Positions 8,267 through 17,116 of a stretch of DNA of 64,000 bases are shown here, piece by piece. The notes under the pieces were generated by a model that saw only the letters and a list, made by a program, of their open reading frames with translations, was not told where the DNA came from and ran no database searches. The translations under genes were made by a program, and so were the position numbers. Source of the DNA: Coprenecus sp902388455 (GTDB lineage Bacteria; Bacteroidota; Bacteroidia; Bacteroidales; UBA932); NCBI GenBank assembly GCA_963931615.1, contig OZ007032.1, positions 372,001 to 436,000 of the forward strand. The letters run 5' to 3'. The first letter of the stretch is position 1. Every line of letters starts with the position of its first letter.

Positions 8267-10093
8267 ATGAGCGCTTTTAAACGTATTCTTTCATATGCCA
8301 GGCCCTATAGCCGTTTCTGGCCAGGGTATTTGGTGTTTTCCATATTGTCAGTGATATTCGGGGTGGTCAATTATGCCCTGATAAAGCCCCTGCTTGAGGT
8401 CCTCTTCGATCCGGACGCAGTGGAGAAATTCTCGGAAATGCCGGAATTTTCCCTGACGGTGGAGTATTTTTACGGTGTATTTCAGTATTATCTTACCCGC
8501 GTATTGGAGGCCAGCGGTGTTCTCAGAGGGTTGCTTTTCGTATGCGTTATATTGATAATCACTTCGTTCCTCTCCAATCTGACCCGTTTCCTTTCCCAGA
8601 AGATACTGGTCAATATGAAAACCTACGTGATGAAGAACATCCGCACTGACCTCTTCAACAAGATTACCCGTCTCAATGTCGATTATTTCAAGCAGAAGCG
8701 GACCGGAGATATCCTGTCAAGTGTGTCGAACGACGTCAACGAGGTACAGAACAGTGTCGCCAGCAGTTTCCACATCCTTTTCCGTGAGCCGCTGCTTATC
8801 ATCGGTTTTCTGATAGGTCTGTTCTACATGTCTCCCAAACTGACGATTCTGACTCTGGTAACTCTGCCTATATCGGCGTTCGTTATAGGCGCTGTTACCC
8901 GCAGACTTAAAAGTGGAGCAACCCGCGCTCAGGCTCTGATGGGGCAGATTATCAGCCATTTCGAAGAGGCTATATCCGGCGCCAGAATTATCAAGGCATT
9001 CAATGCCCAGAAATATGTCCGGGATCATTTTGACCGGACCAATGAGGAGCATAAGGCTGTCAGCCGTTCCATGTATACCCGTCAGGAACTGGCTTCGCCC
9101 CTGTCCGAGTTTCTGGGTATATCAGTTGCCGCCGCTGTCCTGTTTTACGGAGGAATCCTTCAGATGAGGGGTGAACTGGGCATGAGTCTTTCCGGTTTTA
9201 TAGTCTACATCGCATTCTACTGGAGGGTGCTGGAGCCTTCCAAAGCTATAGCTGCGGCTTATTCCAATGTGCAGAAAGGACTTGTGTCCGGCAACAGGAT
9301 TTTTGCGATTCTCGATGCTGTCCCCTCTATCCGCAAGGCGGAGCATCCGGTGCATATAAGTGAGTTCAAGGAATCTGTGGAGTACCGTCATGTCTCCTTC
9401 AAGTATTCTTCGGACTATGTGCTCAAGGACATCAATGTTACGATTCCCAAAGGCAAGATGATAGCGATTGTGGGACCTTCAGGAGCCGGTAAGTCCACCT
9501 TTGCCGACCTGTTGCCCAGATTCTATGACGTTACTGACGGAGGAATATTCATAGACGGAGTTGATATCCGGCAGTATTATCCTAAAGAGCTCATATCGCT
9601 GATGGGTATAGTGACTCAGGAAGCCATCCTCTTCAACGATACTGTCCGGAACAACATTACCTTCGGTATGGAAAATGTTCCCGAAGAGGATGTCATACGG
9701 GCAGCAAGGATTGCGAATGCGGATGAATTCATATCTCAGATGGAGCACGGCTACGAAACCAATATCGGAGACCGCGGAGGAAAACTTTCCGGCGGTCAGC
9801 GTCAGAGGATAGCCATAGCCAGGGCCGTGCTGAAGAATCCTCCTATTCTTATCCTGGATGAGGCAACTTCAGCTCTTGACACCGAGAGTGAGCGTCTGGT
9901 GCAGGATGCACTGACCAAGCTGATGGAGAACCGTACCTCCATAGTAATTGCGCATCGCCTGTCCACCATCCAGCATGCAGACGAGATATTGGTCATGAAG
10001 GAAGGCCGCATAGTGGAGAGAGGTACCCATCCGGAGCTGTTGGCTTCCGGAGGTCTGTATTCGCATTTGTGTGAGATGCAGACATTCAACTAA
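8267..10093 (+). CDS. MsbA-like ABC exporter (lipid A/lipid flippase type)
   Basis: A 608-residue half-transporter: six transmembrane helices (about 1-330) and a C-terminal ATPase with Walker A GPSGAGKST (about 402-410), Q-loop, signature LSGGQRQR and Walker B LILDEATSALD with the H-loop IAHRLST. The layout is the fused type seen in MsbA and other type IV exporters. In this family the usual substrate is lipid A core or another amphiphile moved to the outer leaflet. The substrate here is inferred, though kdsD a few genes upstream fits an envelope-lipid context. Confidence 0.87.
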   Translation: MSAFKRILSYARPYSRFWPGYLVFSILSVIFGVVNYALIKPLLEVLFDPDAVEKFSEMPEFSLTVEYFYGVFQYYLTRVLEASGVLRGLLFVCVILIITSFLSNLTRFLSQKILVNMKTYVMKNIRTDLFNKITRLNVDYFKQKRTGDILSSVSNDVNEVQNSVASSFHILFREPLLIIGFLIGLFYMSPKLTILTLVTLPISAFVIGAVTRRLKSGATRAQALMGQIISHFEEAISGARIIKAFNAQKYVRDHFDRTNEEHKAVSRSMYTRQELASPLSEFLGISVAAAVLFYGGILQMRGELGMSLSGFIVYIAFYWRVLEPSKAIAAAYSNVQKGLVSGNRIFAILDAVPSIRKAEHPVHISEFKESVEYRHVSFKYSSDYVLKDINVTIPKGKMIAIVGPSGAGKSTFADLLPRFYDVTDGGIFIDGVDIRQYYPKELISLMGIVTQEAILFNDTVRNNITFGMENVPEEDVIRAARIANADEFISQMEHGYETNIGDRGGKLSGGQRQRIAIARAVLKNPPILILDEATSALDTESERLVQDALTKLMENRTSIVIAHRLSTIQHADEILVMKEGRIVERGTHPELLASGGLYSHLCEMQTFN

Positions 10094-10137
10094 ATTTAAA
10101 TTATTGAATAATTAACGACACTACTAAAACCGAAAAT

Positions 10138-11805
10138 ATGGAACAACCCAAATCATTGAACAAAATCATCGAAGCGAGCATCAAGAAAAACTGGGACTGT
10201 CCCGCACTCTCCGACTACAACGGAGTCACCCTCTACTACCGGGACGTGGCCCGCAGGATTGAGAAGATACATATCATGCTCGAGATGTGTGGACTGCAGC
10301 GCGGCGACAAGATAGCCATCTGCTCGAGGAACCAGGCCAACTGGGCCGTATCATTCCTGGCCGCCCTGACCTACGGAGCCGTGCCCGTTCCCCTGCTGCA
10401 CGAGTTCAAGAGCGGAAACATCTATCATCTGGTGAACCACTCCGAAGCCCGCGTCTTCTTTGTGGGTGACATGGTGTGGGAAGGTCTCTCCCAGTCGGAG
10501 ATGCCGGGCCTGGACGCCATTATCCTGATGAACGATTTTTCCCTGCTCTACGCATCCAATGAGAAGATAACCCATACCCGGGAGCACCTCAACGAGCTCT
10601 TCGGCAAGAAATATCCCCGGAGCTTCCATCCGGACTGTGTAAATTACTACGAGGACTCCCCCGAGGAGCTGGCCATGATCAACTATACCTCCGGAACTTC
10701 CGGATTCTCCAAAGGAGTCATGCTGCCGTACCGTTCCCTGCTCTCGAACGTCCTTTTCGGCTTCGAGGTGCACGGCCATCTGGACAATGCCTCCAACTGC
10801 GTGTCCATGCTCCCTACCGCCCACATGTACGGTATGATGTTCGAGTTCCTGGTGGAGTTCTGCTCCGGCAGCCACGTGCATTTCCTCACCAGACTCCCGA
10901 CACCAAAGATCATCCTCGACGCCATGGGCTCCGTCAAGCCCGACCTTATCGTCACCGTACCTCTGGTCATCGAGAAGATTTACAAGAAGAAGCTCGAGCC
11001 TATCATCAACCGCAGGGACATCCGCCTGCTGCTCAGGCTTCCCGTCATCGACGAGAAGATACTCAAGAAGATCAACCACCAGCTCGACGAGGCCTTCGGC
11101 GGCAAGTTCGACGAGGTGATTATCGGAGGTGCAGCCTTCAACCGCGAGGCCGAGGCATTCTTCCGCCGTATCGGATTCCGATTCACCGTGGGCTACGGCA
11201 TGACCGAGTGCGGCCCCATCATCACATACGCCCGCTGGAACCAGACCAAGCTCTACTCCTGCGGCAAGGCTGCCCCGAGGATGCAGATTATGATAGATTC
11301 TGCCGATCCCCAGAACGTGCCCGGTGAGATTCTGGTCAAGGGCGACAACGTCTTCCTGGGCTATTACAAGAACGAAGAGGCTACTGCCGAGGCATTTACC
11401 GAAGACGGCTGGTTCCGTACCGGAGACATGGGTGTGATTGACTCCGACGGATTCCTGTTCATCAAAGGCCGCTGCAAGAGCATGATTCTCGGTCCTTCCG
11501 GACAGAACATCTATCCCGAGGAGATAGAGGGCGAGATCAACAATATGCCCTACGTAATCGAGTCCCTCGTGATAGAGGACAACGGCGGACTCCGCGCCCT
11601 GGTCTATGCCGACACCGAGCTGGCTGCCGCCGACGGGCTTACCAAGGACGAGATGCTGGCCAGGATACAGCAGAGTGTCAAGGAGATGAACACCCATCAG
11701 CCCAATTACTGCAAGGTGGGAGCCGTCGAGCTCTTCCCCGAGGAGTTCGAGAAGACCCCCAAGAAGAGCATCAAGAGATATCTCTATCAGAGAACCAACA
11801 ACTAG
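10138..11805 (+). CDS. AMP-forming acyl-CoA synthetase (long-chain fatty acid-CoA ligase type)
   Basis: A 555-residue member of the acyl-adenylate family. The P-loop-like A3 motif YTSGTSGFSKGVML lies at about 182-195, then VGYGMTECGP and the hinge region GWFRTGDMGVIDSDGFLFIKGR, with a C-terminal lysine in KTPKKSIKRYLY. It activates a carboxylic acid with ATP to the acyl-AMP and then the CoA ester; the acid cannot be told from sequence. Base composition at third positions turns clearly more G/C-rich here than in the preceding gene, which suggests high expression. The antisense strand is open for 559 codons, a composition effect only. Confidence 0.88.
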   Translation: MEQPKSLNKIIEASIKKNWDCPALSDYNGVTLYYRDVARRIEKIHIMLEMCGLQRGDKIAICSRNQANWAVSFLAALTYGAVPVPLLHEFKSGNIYHLVNHSEARVFFVGDMVWEGLSQSEMPGLDAIILMNDFSLLYASNEKITHTREHLNELFGKKYPRSFHPDCVNYYEDSPEELAMINYTSGTSGFSKGVMLPYRSLLSNVLFGFEVHGHLDNASNCVSMLPTAHMYGMMFEFLVEFCSGSHVHFLTRLPTPKIILDAMGSVKPDLIVTVPLVIEKIYKKKLEPIINRRDIRLLLRLPVIDEKILKKINHQLDEAFGGKFDEVIIGGAAFNREAEAFFRRIGFRFTVGYGMTECGPIITYARWNQTKLYSCGKAAPRMQIMIDSADPQNVPGEILVKGDNVFLGYYKNEEATAEAFTEDGWFRTGDMGVIDSDGFLFIKGRCKSMILGPSGQNIYPEEIEGEINNMPYVIESLVIEDNGGLRALVYADTELAAADGLTKDEMLARIQQSVKEMNTHQPNYCKVGAVELFPEEFEKTPKKSIKRYLYQRTNN

Positions 11806-11823
11806 CTTATTTTTCAAGACGAT

Positions 11824-12246
11824 ATGACCAAACAGGAACAGTTTGACCGCAGCTATCTGGAAATGGCCAGGGTATGGGCGAAGAACTCCTACTGCAAGCG
11901 CAGGAAGGTGGGTGCCCTGCTGGTCAAGGACCGGATGATCATCTCGGACGGCTTCAACGGGACCCCCTCCGGCTTCGAGAACATCTGCGAGGATCCCGCA
12001 ACCGGCAAGACCAAGCCCTACGTGCTGCATGCCGAGGCCAACGCCATCACCAAGGTGGCCAAGTCGGGGAACAACAGCCAGGGAGCGACCCTTTATGTCA
12101 CCGACGCGCCCTGCCTGGAGTGCGCCAAACTCATTATCCAGGCCGGGATCAAGCGGGTGGTCTACGTCATCGAATACAGTGTGCGCGACGGTATCGAACT
12201 GCTCCGCAGGGCCGGTATCGAGGTCTGCAAATATGATATGCTGTAG
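11824..12246 (+). CDS. Deoxycytidylate (dCMP) deaminase
   Basis: A 140-residue zinc deaminase. The motifs HAEANAI (zinc-binding His and catalytic Glu, about 68-74) and PCLECAK (two zinc Cys, about 97-103) are spaced as in dCMP deaminases of the ComEB type, and the N-terminal KRRKVGALLVKD strand is typical. It makes dUMP from dCMP, feeding thymidylate synthesis. Two bases separate it from the S41 protease gene, so the two are probably one transcript. Confidence 0.9.
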   Translation: MTKQEQFDRSYLEMARVWAKNSYCKRRKVGALLVKDRMIISDGFNGTPSGFENICEDPATGKTKPYVLHAEANAITKVAKSGNNSQGATLYVTDAPCLECAKLIIQAGIKRVVYVIEYSVRDGIELLRRAGIEVCKYDML

Positions 12247-12248
12247 CT

Positions 12249-13847
12249 ATGCCTGAACCAGATAGATTAAAGATTCTAAGAAATGTCCTGTGGGCACTGA
12301 TTCTGCTTATGGTTGGTGCCACCATATCTAATCTCATGAACAGACGTTCTGACCGTCTGGCCATGCAGGATGCGGGACATGGCTGGGACAAACTCAAGCT
12401 GGTGCTTGAGCAGATAGAGCAGAACTATGTGGACAGCATCGACTACGATAAGGTGACAGAGGACATCCTGCCGCTGATACTCCGCGAGCTGGACCCGCAT
12501 TCGGTCTACCTGCCGCCCAAGAGCCTGAAGGAGGCCAGTGCCGAGCTGGAGGGCAACTTTGACGGTATCGGTGTGACATTCAACGTGCCTGAGGATACAG
12601 CCATCATCATCAGTGTGATAGCGGGTGGACCCTCCGAGCGGGCAGGACTGCTTTCCGGGGACCGCATCATAGCGGTGGACGGGCAGACCGTAGCCGGAGT
12701 GAAGATCGATCAGGACTCACTGGTAGGCATGCTCAAGGGAGCCTCAGGCTCTGTCGTGCACCTGGACATCATGCGCGACGGGGAGATGGTCGAGTTCGAT
12801 GTGACCCGCGACAAGATACCGGTCAAGAGTATTGATGTGGCCTACATGATAGACGATACGACCGGATATATGAAACTCTCCAAGTTCACCAGAACCAGTT
12901 ATGCCGAGTTCTCGGCGGCTGTTCCTGCTCTGCTGGAGGCAGGCATGACCAGGCTGATATTCGATCTTCGGGACAATACCGGCGGTTATCTGGACCAGGC
13001 TCTGCTCCTCTCCAACGAATTCCTTCCAGAGGGCAGTCTCATAGTCTACATGGAGGGTGTCCACCGTCCGCGTCAGAACTTCTACGCCGACGGCAGCGGG
13101 CAGTGCCAGGACATCCGGCTGTCCGTGCTGGTCAATGAGGGCAGCGCCTCTTCCAGCGAGATATTCGCCGGAGCCATGCAGGACAATGACCGGGCAGTGA
13201 TCTACGGCCGCAGGACCTATGGAAAGGGCATGGTGCAGGAGCCTGTCTTTTTCTCGGATAATTCGGGGATCCGCCTTACAGTAGCACGTTTTTATACTGC
13301 TACCGGACGTTGTATCCAGAAACCATATACTCCGGGAGATGAACTAGGATATGTCTACGATATATATGAGAGATACGAACACGGAGAAATGACCAATGCC
13401 GACAGCATCGTCAGGAACGATTCCCTGCGCTATGTAACTCCAAAAGGGAAGGTAGTATATGGAGGAGGCGGCATCATCCCGGATGTCTTTGTCCCGGTCG
13501 ATACGGTCGGGGTAACGGACCTTCTGGTGCGTATCAACCGTCAGGCTCTGGCCGTGAAATATTCTGCGGAAGTGGCAGACAGATACCGTTCGGGGCTGCG
13601 CGGAATAGAGACACTTAACGAGTTGAACGCTCTATTGGACAGTATGAATCTGGAGGCCGGTTTCCTGTCGTATCTGTCAAGGTGCGGTGTATCGGTCGAT
13701 CCGCGGCAGTGGGATATTTCCGGAGACATCGTCCTCGTCCAGCTCCGTGCCCTCGTCGGCCGCTACTCCCCTCTGGACGACCGCGCCTTCTATCCAATCA
13801 TTGCTGCGATTGACAACGTCATACAGGCTGCAGTAGCTCCGCAGTAG
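12249..13847 (+). CDS. S41 C-terminal processing protease (CtpA/Prc family)
   Basis: A 532-residue protease with an N-terminal hydrophobic anchor (about 13-28), a PDZ domain (about 100-185, FDGIGVTF and LLSGDRIIAVDG) and the S41 core. The catalytic Ser is most likely S301 in GSASSSEIF and the general-base Lys K326 in TYGKGMVQ; their 25-residue spacing agrees with Prc-type enzymes. A C-terminal helical extension of about 130 residues follows. It probably trims or degrades periplasmic proteins. Terminates 33 bp from the convergent regulator gene. Confidence 0.92.
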   Translation: MPEPDRLKILRNVLWALILLMVGATISNLMNRRSDRLAMQDAGHGWDKLKLVLEQIEQNYVDSIDYDKVTEDILPLILRELDPHSVYLPPKSLKEASAELEGNFDGIGVTFNVPEDTAIIISVIAGGPSERAGLLSGDRIIAVDGQTVAGVKIDQDSLVGMLKGASGSVVHLDIMRDGEMVEFDVTRDKIPVKSIDVAYMIDDTTGYMKLSKFTRTSYAEFSAAVPALLEAGMTRLIFDLRDNTGGYLDQALLLSNEFLPEGSLIVYMEGVHRPRQNFYADGSGQCQDIRLSVLVNEGSASSSEIFAGAMQDNDRAVIYGRRTYGKGMVQEPVFFSDNSGIRLTVARFYTATGRCIQKPYTPGDELGYVYDIYERYEHGEMTNADSIVRNDSLRYVTPKGKVVYGGGGIIPDVFVPVDTVGVTDLLVRINRQALAVKYSAEVADRYRSGLRGIETLNELNALLDSMNLEAGFLSYLSRCGVSVDPRQWDISGDIVLVQLRALVGRYSPLDDRAFYPIIAAIDNVIQAAVAPQ

Positions 13848-13879
13848 CGCTTTCGTTCCAGCTACCTGGTGCTGCGCTG

Positions 13880-15082
13880 TTACCGGTAGGTGACGGCGAG
13901 CATGGTTATATCATCGGACTGGGGGGTGCCGGCGGTGAAGGCGGTCAGGGATGAATTGATATGGGCGAGCAGGGCTGTGGGACTGTCATCAGCGGGATTG
14001 GCGTCGGCAGAACTGTCTCCGGCGGGGCTGGCGGAGCAGAGCTCCAGCAGGCGGGTGGTGCCGAAGAGTTCTCCGGCGGAGTTCATGGCCTCGGTGACGC
14101 CGTCAGTGTAGAGCAGCAGGCTGTCGCCGGGGGCCAGGGCGGTCTCTTTCTCGCTGTAGGTGATGCCGGGGACGGCTCCGAGTGCGATGTCGCCGGTGGG
14201 TTCGAGGGTGGTTGTGCTGCCGTCGGTGCGGCGGATGACTATGGGCGGGTTGTGGCCGGCGTTGCTGTACTTGAGGTGGCCGGTGCTCAGGTCCAGGATG
14301 CCGTAGAAGACGGTGACGAACATGTCCTCAACGCTGTCGTTGCTGAGGATCTCATTGGCCTGGCGGAGGCAGTCGGCGCATGAGGGGCAGGAGAGGGCGA
14401 TGGTGCGTAGGATGGTCCGGCTGATGGCCATGAAGATGGCGGCGGGGACGCCCTTGCCTGAGACGTCGCCGATGACTATGCCGAGGCGGGTGCCGTCTAT
14501 CTTGAAGTAATCGTAGAAATCACCTCCGACATATTTTGCGGCTTTCATGCCGGCGGCCAGGTCAAAGCGGCGCCGTATATCCTCCGGGAAGGCGGGCAGC
14601 GCCTTGGGCAGGATGGTCTCCTGTATCTCCTGGGCCACGTGCAGATCGTTCTGGATCGAGGTCAGCTGGGAGTGCTCCTCCTGGGCCTTCTTGACGAAGG
14701 CTATCTGCTCGGCGGCCTTCTCGATGGTCCGCTCGAGGTCACCCAGGTCAATGGGCTTGGTGGTGAAGTCGAAGGCGCCCTGGTTCATGGCGCTGCGGAT
14801 GTTGTCCATGTCGCCGTAGGCGGAGACCATGATGCACTTTAGGGCCGGATTGCGCATCTCGTTGATCTTCGAGAGGAGGGTCAGGCCGTCCATCTCGGGC
14901 ATGTTGATGTCGCTCAGGATGATGTCGAAATCCGGATGCTCGAGGAGCATCTTGAGGGCCTCGACTCCGTTGTGGGCGAAGGAGAACTCGTACTCGCCCT
15001 TCTTTATCTTGCGGCGGAAATACTGGGTCAGCAGGATTTCCAAATCTACCTCGTCGTCTACGCTGAGTATTTTGAGAGCCAT
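13880..15082 (-). CDS. Response regulator with PP2C/SpoIIE phosphatase output
   Basis: A 400-residue protein: a receiver domain (1-125) with acidic D9/D10, phosphoacceptor D58 in SDINMPEMDG and K108-type lysine in TKPIDL; a coiled-coil linker (about 125-165); and a SpoIIE/RsbU-like PP2C domain (about 170-400) with GGDFYDYF, GDVSGKGVPAA and SDDITM metal motifs. Phosphorylation by the upstream kinases probably switches Ser/Thr phosphatase activity, as in partner-switching systems. No anti-sigma-antagonist partner is encoded beside it. Last gene of the three-gene leftward operon, 9 nt after the kinase gene. Confidence 0.92.
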   Translation of the reverse strand: MALKILSVDDEVDLEILLTQYFRRKIKKGEYEFSFAHNGVEALKMLLEHPDFDIILSDINMPEMDGLTLLSKINEMRNPALKCIMVSAYGDMDNIRSAMNQGAFDFTTKPIDLGDLERTIEKAAEQIAFVKKAQEEHSQLTSIQNDLHVAQEIQETILPKALPAFPEDIRRRFDLAAGMKAAKYVGGDFYDYFKIDGTRLGIVIGDVSGKGVPAAIFMAISRTILRTIALSCPSCADCLRQANEILSNDSVEDMFVTVFYGILDLSTGHLKYSNAGHNPPIVIRRTDGSTTTLEPTGDIALGAVPGITYSEKETALAPGDSLLLYTDGVTEAMNSAGELFGTTRLLELCSASPAGDSSADANPADDSPTALLAHINSSLTAFTAGTPQSDDITMLAVTYR

Positions 15083-15091
15083 ATATCGTGT

Positions 15092-15934
15092 CTATTTTTT
15101 CAGATTGAGTGGAATGGTGATGATGAACCGGCTGTACTGTCCCGGCTCGGACTCGACTTCTATCTTCCCGCGGTGCTTCTGCTCGATGATGGACTTGGTG
15201 ATCGACAGGCCCAGTCCGGTGCCCTCGCCCACCGGCTTGGTGGTGAAGAAGGGGGTGAACAGATGTCTGCGGATGTCCTTGGGGATGCCGGTGCCGTTGT
15301 CCTCGATGACCAGGCGGGCGCTGTCTCCGTCCCGGCGGAGGGAGATCCGTATGGTGGGAGTGTAACAGCAGTCAGTGGCTCCGCGCGACTTGGAGAAGAC
15401 GGCGTAGCAGGCGTTGTTCATGATGTTGAGCACTGCCCGGCTGAAGTCCTGGGGTATGACGTTGACCTGGGGGAGGGTCTCGTCGTAGTCCTCCTCGAAG
15501 GTGACGTTGAAGTTCTTGTGGTTGGCCCTCATGGCGTGGTAGGAGAGGGCGACGTATTCCTTGGTCAGGCGGCAGAGGTCGGTGGGAAGATATTCGTCCT
15601 CCTTGCCGCGGGAGTAGAGCAGGATGTTGCGGATGATGCTGGAGGCCCGCTCGCCGTTCTCACAGATGCGCCGGATGTTGTCCTTGAGGTCTCCCATGAT
15701 CTCGCCGAGCTCCTCCCGGTCGTCATCGGAGAGACCCTCTCCGGCTCCTGAGAGGATCTCATCCAGGTCCTCGAGCAGTTTGCCGGACATCTTGCTGAAA
15801 TTGATTACGAAGTTCAGCGGGTTCTGTATCTCGTGGGCTATGCCTGCGGTGAGCATGCCGAGGGAGGCCATTTTCTCCTGCTTGGCCACCTGCTCCCGGA
15901 GCCGGGCCAGTTCCTGGTACGAATCCTCATTCAT
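15092..15934 (-). CDS. Soluble sensor histidine kinase
   Basis: A 280-residue protein without transmembrane segments. A short coiled coil (1-25) leads into a canonical H-box with H34 (GIAHEIQNPL). The HATPase domain has an N-box (NIMNNACYAV), G1 (DNGTGIP), a G2 region with TKPVGEGTGLGLS and F-box FTPFFTTKP. It probably phosphorylates D58 of the downstream regulator. Its start overlaps the stop of the upstream kinase-like gene by 8 bp, which argues for a stoichiometric pair. Confidence 0.9.
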   Translation of the reverse strand: MNEDSYQELARLREQVAKQEKMASLGMLTAGIAHEIQNPLNFVINFSKMSGKLLEDLDEILSGAGEGLSDDDREELGEIMGDLKDNIRRICENGERASSIIRNILLYSRGKEDEYLPTDLCRLTKEYVALSYHAMRANHKNFNVTFEEDYDETLPQVNVIPQDFSRAVLNIMNNACYAVFSKSRGATDCCYTPTIRISLRRDGDSARLVIEDNGTGIPKDIRRHLFTPFFTTKPVGEGTGLGLSITKSIIEQKHRGKIEVESEPGQYSRFIITIPLNLKK

Positions 15935-17048
15935 CGGCTGTGATGTTTTGAGAGTTGGGAATGGTGATGCGGAACTCTGTGTATTCGCCCTGACGGCTTT
16001 CCACGTCGATGGTTCCCTTGTGGTTGAGAATCATCTCGCGGCACAGATAGAGACCGGTGCCTGCGGCCTCTGAGGTGGGTTTGGTGGTGAAGAACGGCTC
16101 GAAGATGCGGGACTTGATGGTGTCCTCGATGCCGATGCCGTTGTCTCTTATGGATATCTCGGTCCGGTCGTCCGGCAGGGGGATGACGCGGATTACTATC
16201 TCGGGGGAGAAGTTCTGCTTCTGGAGCTTCTTGCTGACGGCGTAGATGCTGTTGGAGATGAGGTGGTGCATTACCTTGTTCATCTCGTCGATGCTGATCT
16301 CGGCGTTGACGGGAGTGTCGGGCACGTTGAGGCGCAGGTCTATGCCGTTGAGCTCGATGGTCTTGGCAAAATGCTTGCGGGCCAGTTCCACATTGACCTT
16401 GCAGACTGTCCGGATGTCGGTGAGGGTGATGTTGCTATGGCGGGTCTTGATGAGCTCCTCCATGGCCTTGACTATGCGGACGGTGTTGCAGCCGTGGCCG
16501 TTGATCTTGCTGAGGTTGGTGTCGATGATCTCTAGGGTCTCGCAGATATCCTCGTACTTGTCGGCGGGGATGCTGTCCCGGACGGAGTCTATCTCGCCGC
16601 GCAGCTCCTGCAGGGTGCTGATGGTCAGGCCTGAGAAGTTGTTGATGTAGTTGACGGGGTTGAGGATGCGGTCCACCAGACCGGAGGTGAGGTTGCCGAC
16701 CGTGGCCATCTTCTCCTTGCGCACTAACTCGTTCTGGGCCTTGGCTAAGGCCTCGAGGGCGTCCGAGAGTTCCTTGGACTCCTGCACCACCTTGTCTCTT
16801 TCCTGCCGGAGTCCGGCTGTGCGCTCCTCCACCATCTTGGCCAGTATCTCTTTCTGGTTCAGGTCCTTCTTCATCCTGCGGCGGATGATGTACAGTACCA
16901 GCTGGGCCACCAGCATGAGGGCTACAGCCCAGCTTATGTCGAAGTATATCAGGACTATCAGACCGACCCAGACGACCACGATGATCTTGTCCAGGATCTG
17001 GATCCTGGTCTTCAGGGAGGAAATGTTCTTTACATTGTAGTCGGGCAT
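15927..17048 (-). CDS. Membrane histidine-kinase-like protein lacking the phosphoacceptor His
   Basis: A 373-residue protein from ATG 17048: two closely spaced transmembrane helices (about 20-55), a long coiled coil, an H-box-like segment and a complete HATPase domain (SNSIYAV, RDNGIGIED, EPFFTTKP, GTGLYL). In the H-box the expected AHEIQNPLN reads VDRILNPVN, so Asp (residue 126) and Arg replace His-Glu, while the neighbouring kinase keeps HE. An upstream TTG at 17075 falls inside the promoter -7 box and was rejected as start. It may be a pseudokinase, or an allosteric or heterodimer partner of the next kinase. The domain call is firm; the role is inferred. Confidence 0.85.
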   Translation of the reverse strand: MPDYNVKNISSLKTRIQILDKIIVVVWVGLIVLIYFDISWAVALMLVAQLVLYIIRRRMKKDLNQKEILAKMVEERTAGLRQERDKVVQESKELSDALEALAKAQNELVRKEKMATVGNLTSGLVDRILNPVNYINNFSGLTISTLQELRGEIDSVRDSIPADKYEDICETLEIIDTNLSKINGHGCNTVRIVKAMEELIKTRHSNITLTDIRTVCKVNVELARKHFAKTIELNGIDLRLNVPDTPVNAEISIDEMNKVMHHLISNSIYAVSKKLQKQNFSPEIVIRVIPLPDDRTEISIRDNGIGIEDTIKSRIFEPFFTTKPTSEAAGTGLYLCREMILNHKGTIDVESRQGEYTEFRITIPNSQNITADE

Positions 17049-17072
17049 ATCGTTGAGTAATGCAAAATCAAA

Positions 17073-17080
17073 CAAAAATA
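17073..17080 (-). promoter_or_regulatory. -7 box (TATTTTTG) for the kinase/regulator operon
   Basis: On the minus strand TATTTTTG matches TAnnTTTG and ends 24 nt before the ATG at 17048. It is a mirror of the dnaG box 22 bp away on the other strand. Confidence 0.5.
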
Positions 17081-17102
17081 GACAGAATATTTCAAAATTC
17101 CA

Positions 17103-17110
17103 TATTTTTG
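17103..17110 (+). promoter_or_regulatory. -7 box (TATTTTTG) for dnaG, giving a very short leader
   Basis: TATTTTTG fits the phylum's -7 consensus and ends only 6 nt before the dnaG ATG at 17117. With the box centred at -7 the transcript would start at or within about 3 nt of the start codon. Confidence 0.5.
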
Positions 17111-17116
17111 TAACCT

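Noticed and set aside
10351..12030. 559-codon minus-strand frame
   Set aside because: Antisense to the acyl-CoA ligase and dCMP deaminase; arises from G/C-rich third positions and shows no domain.
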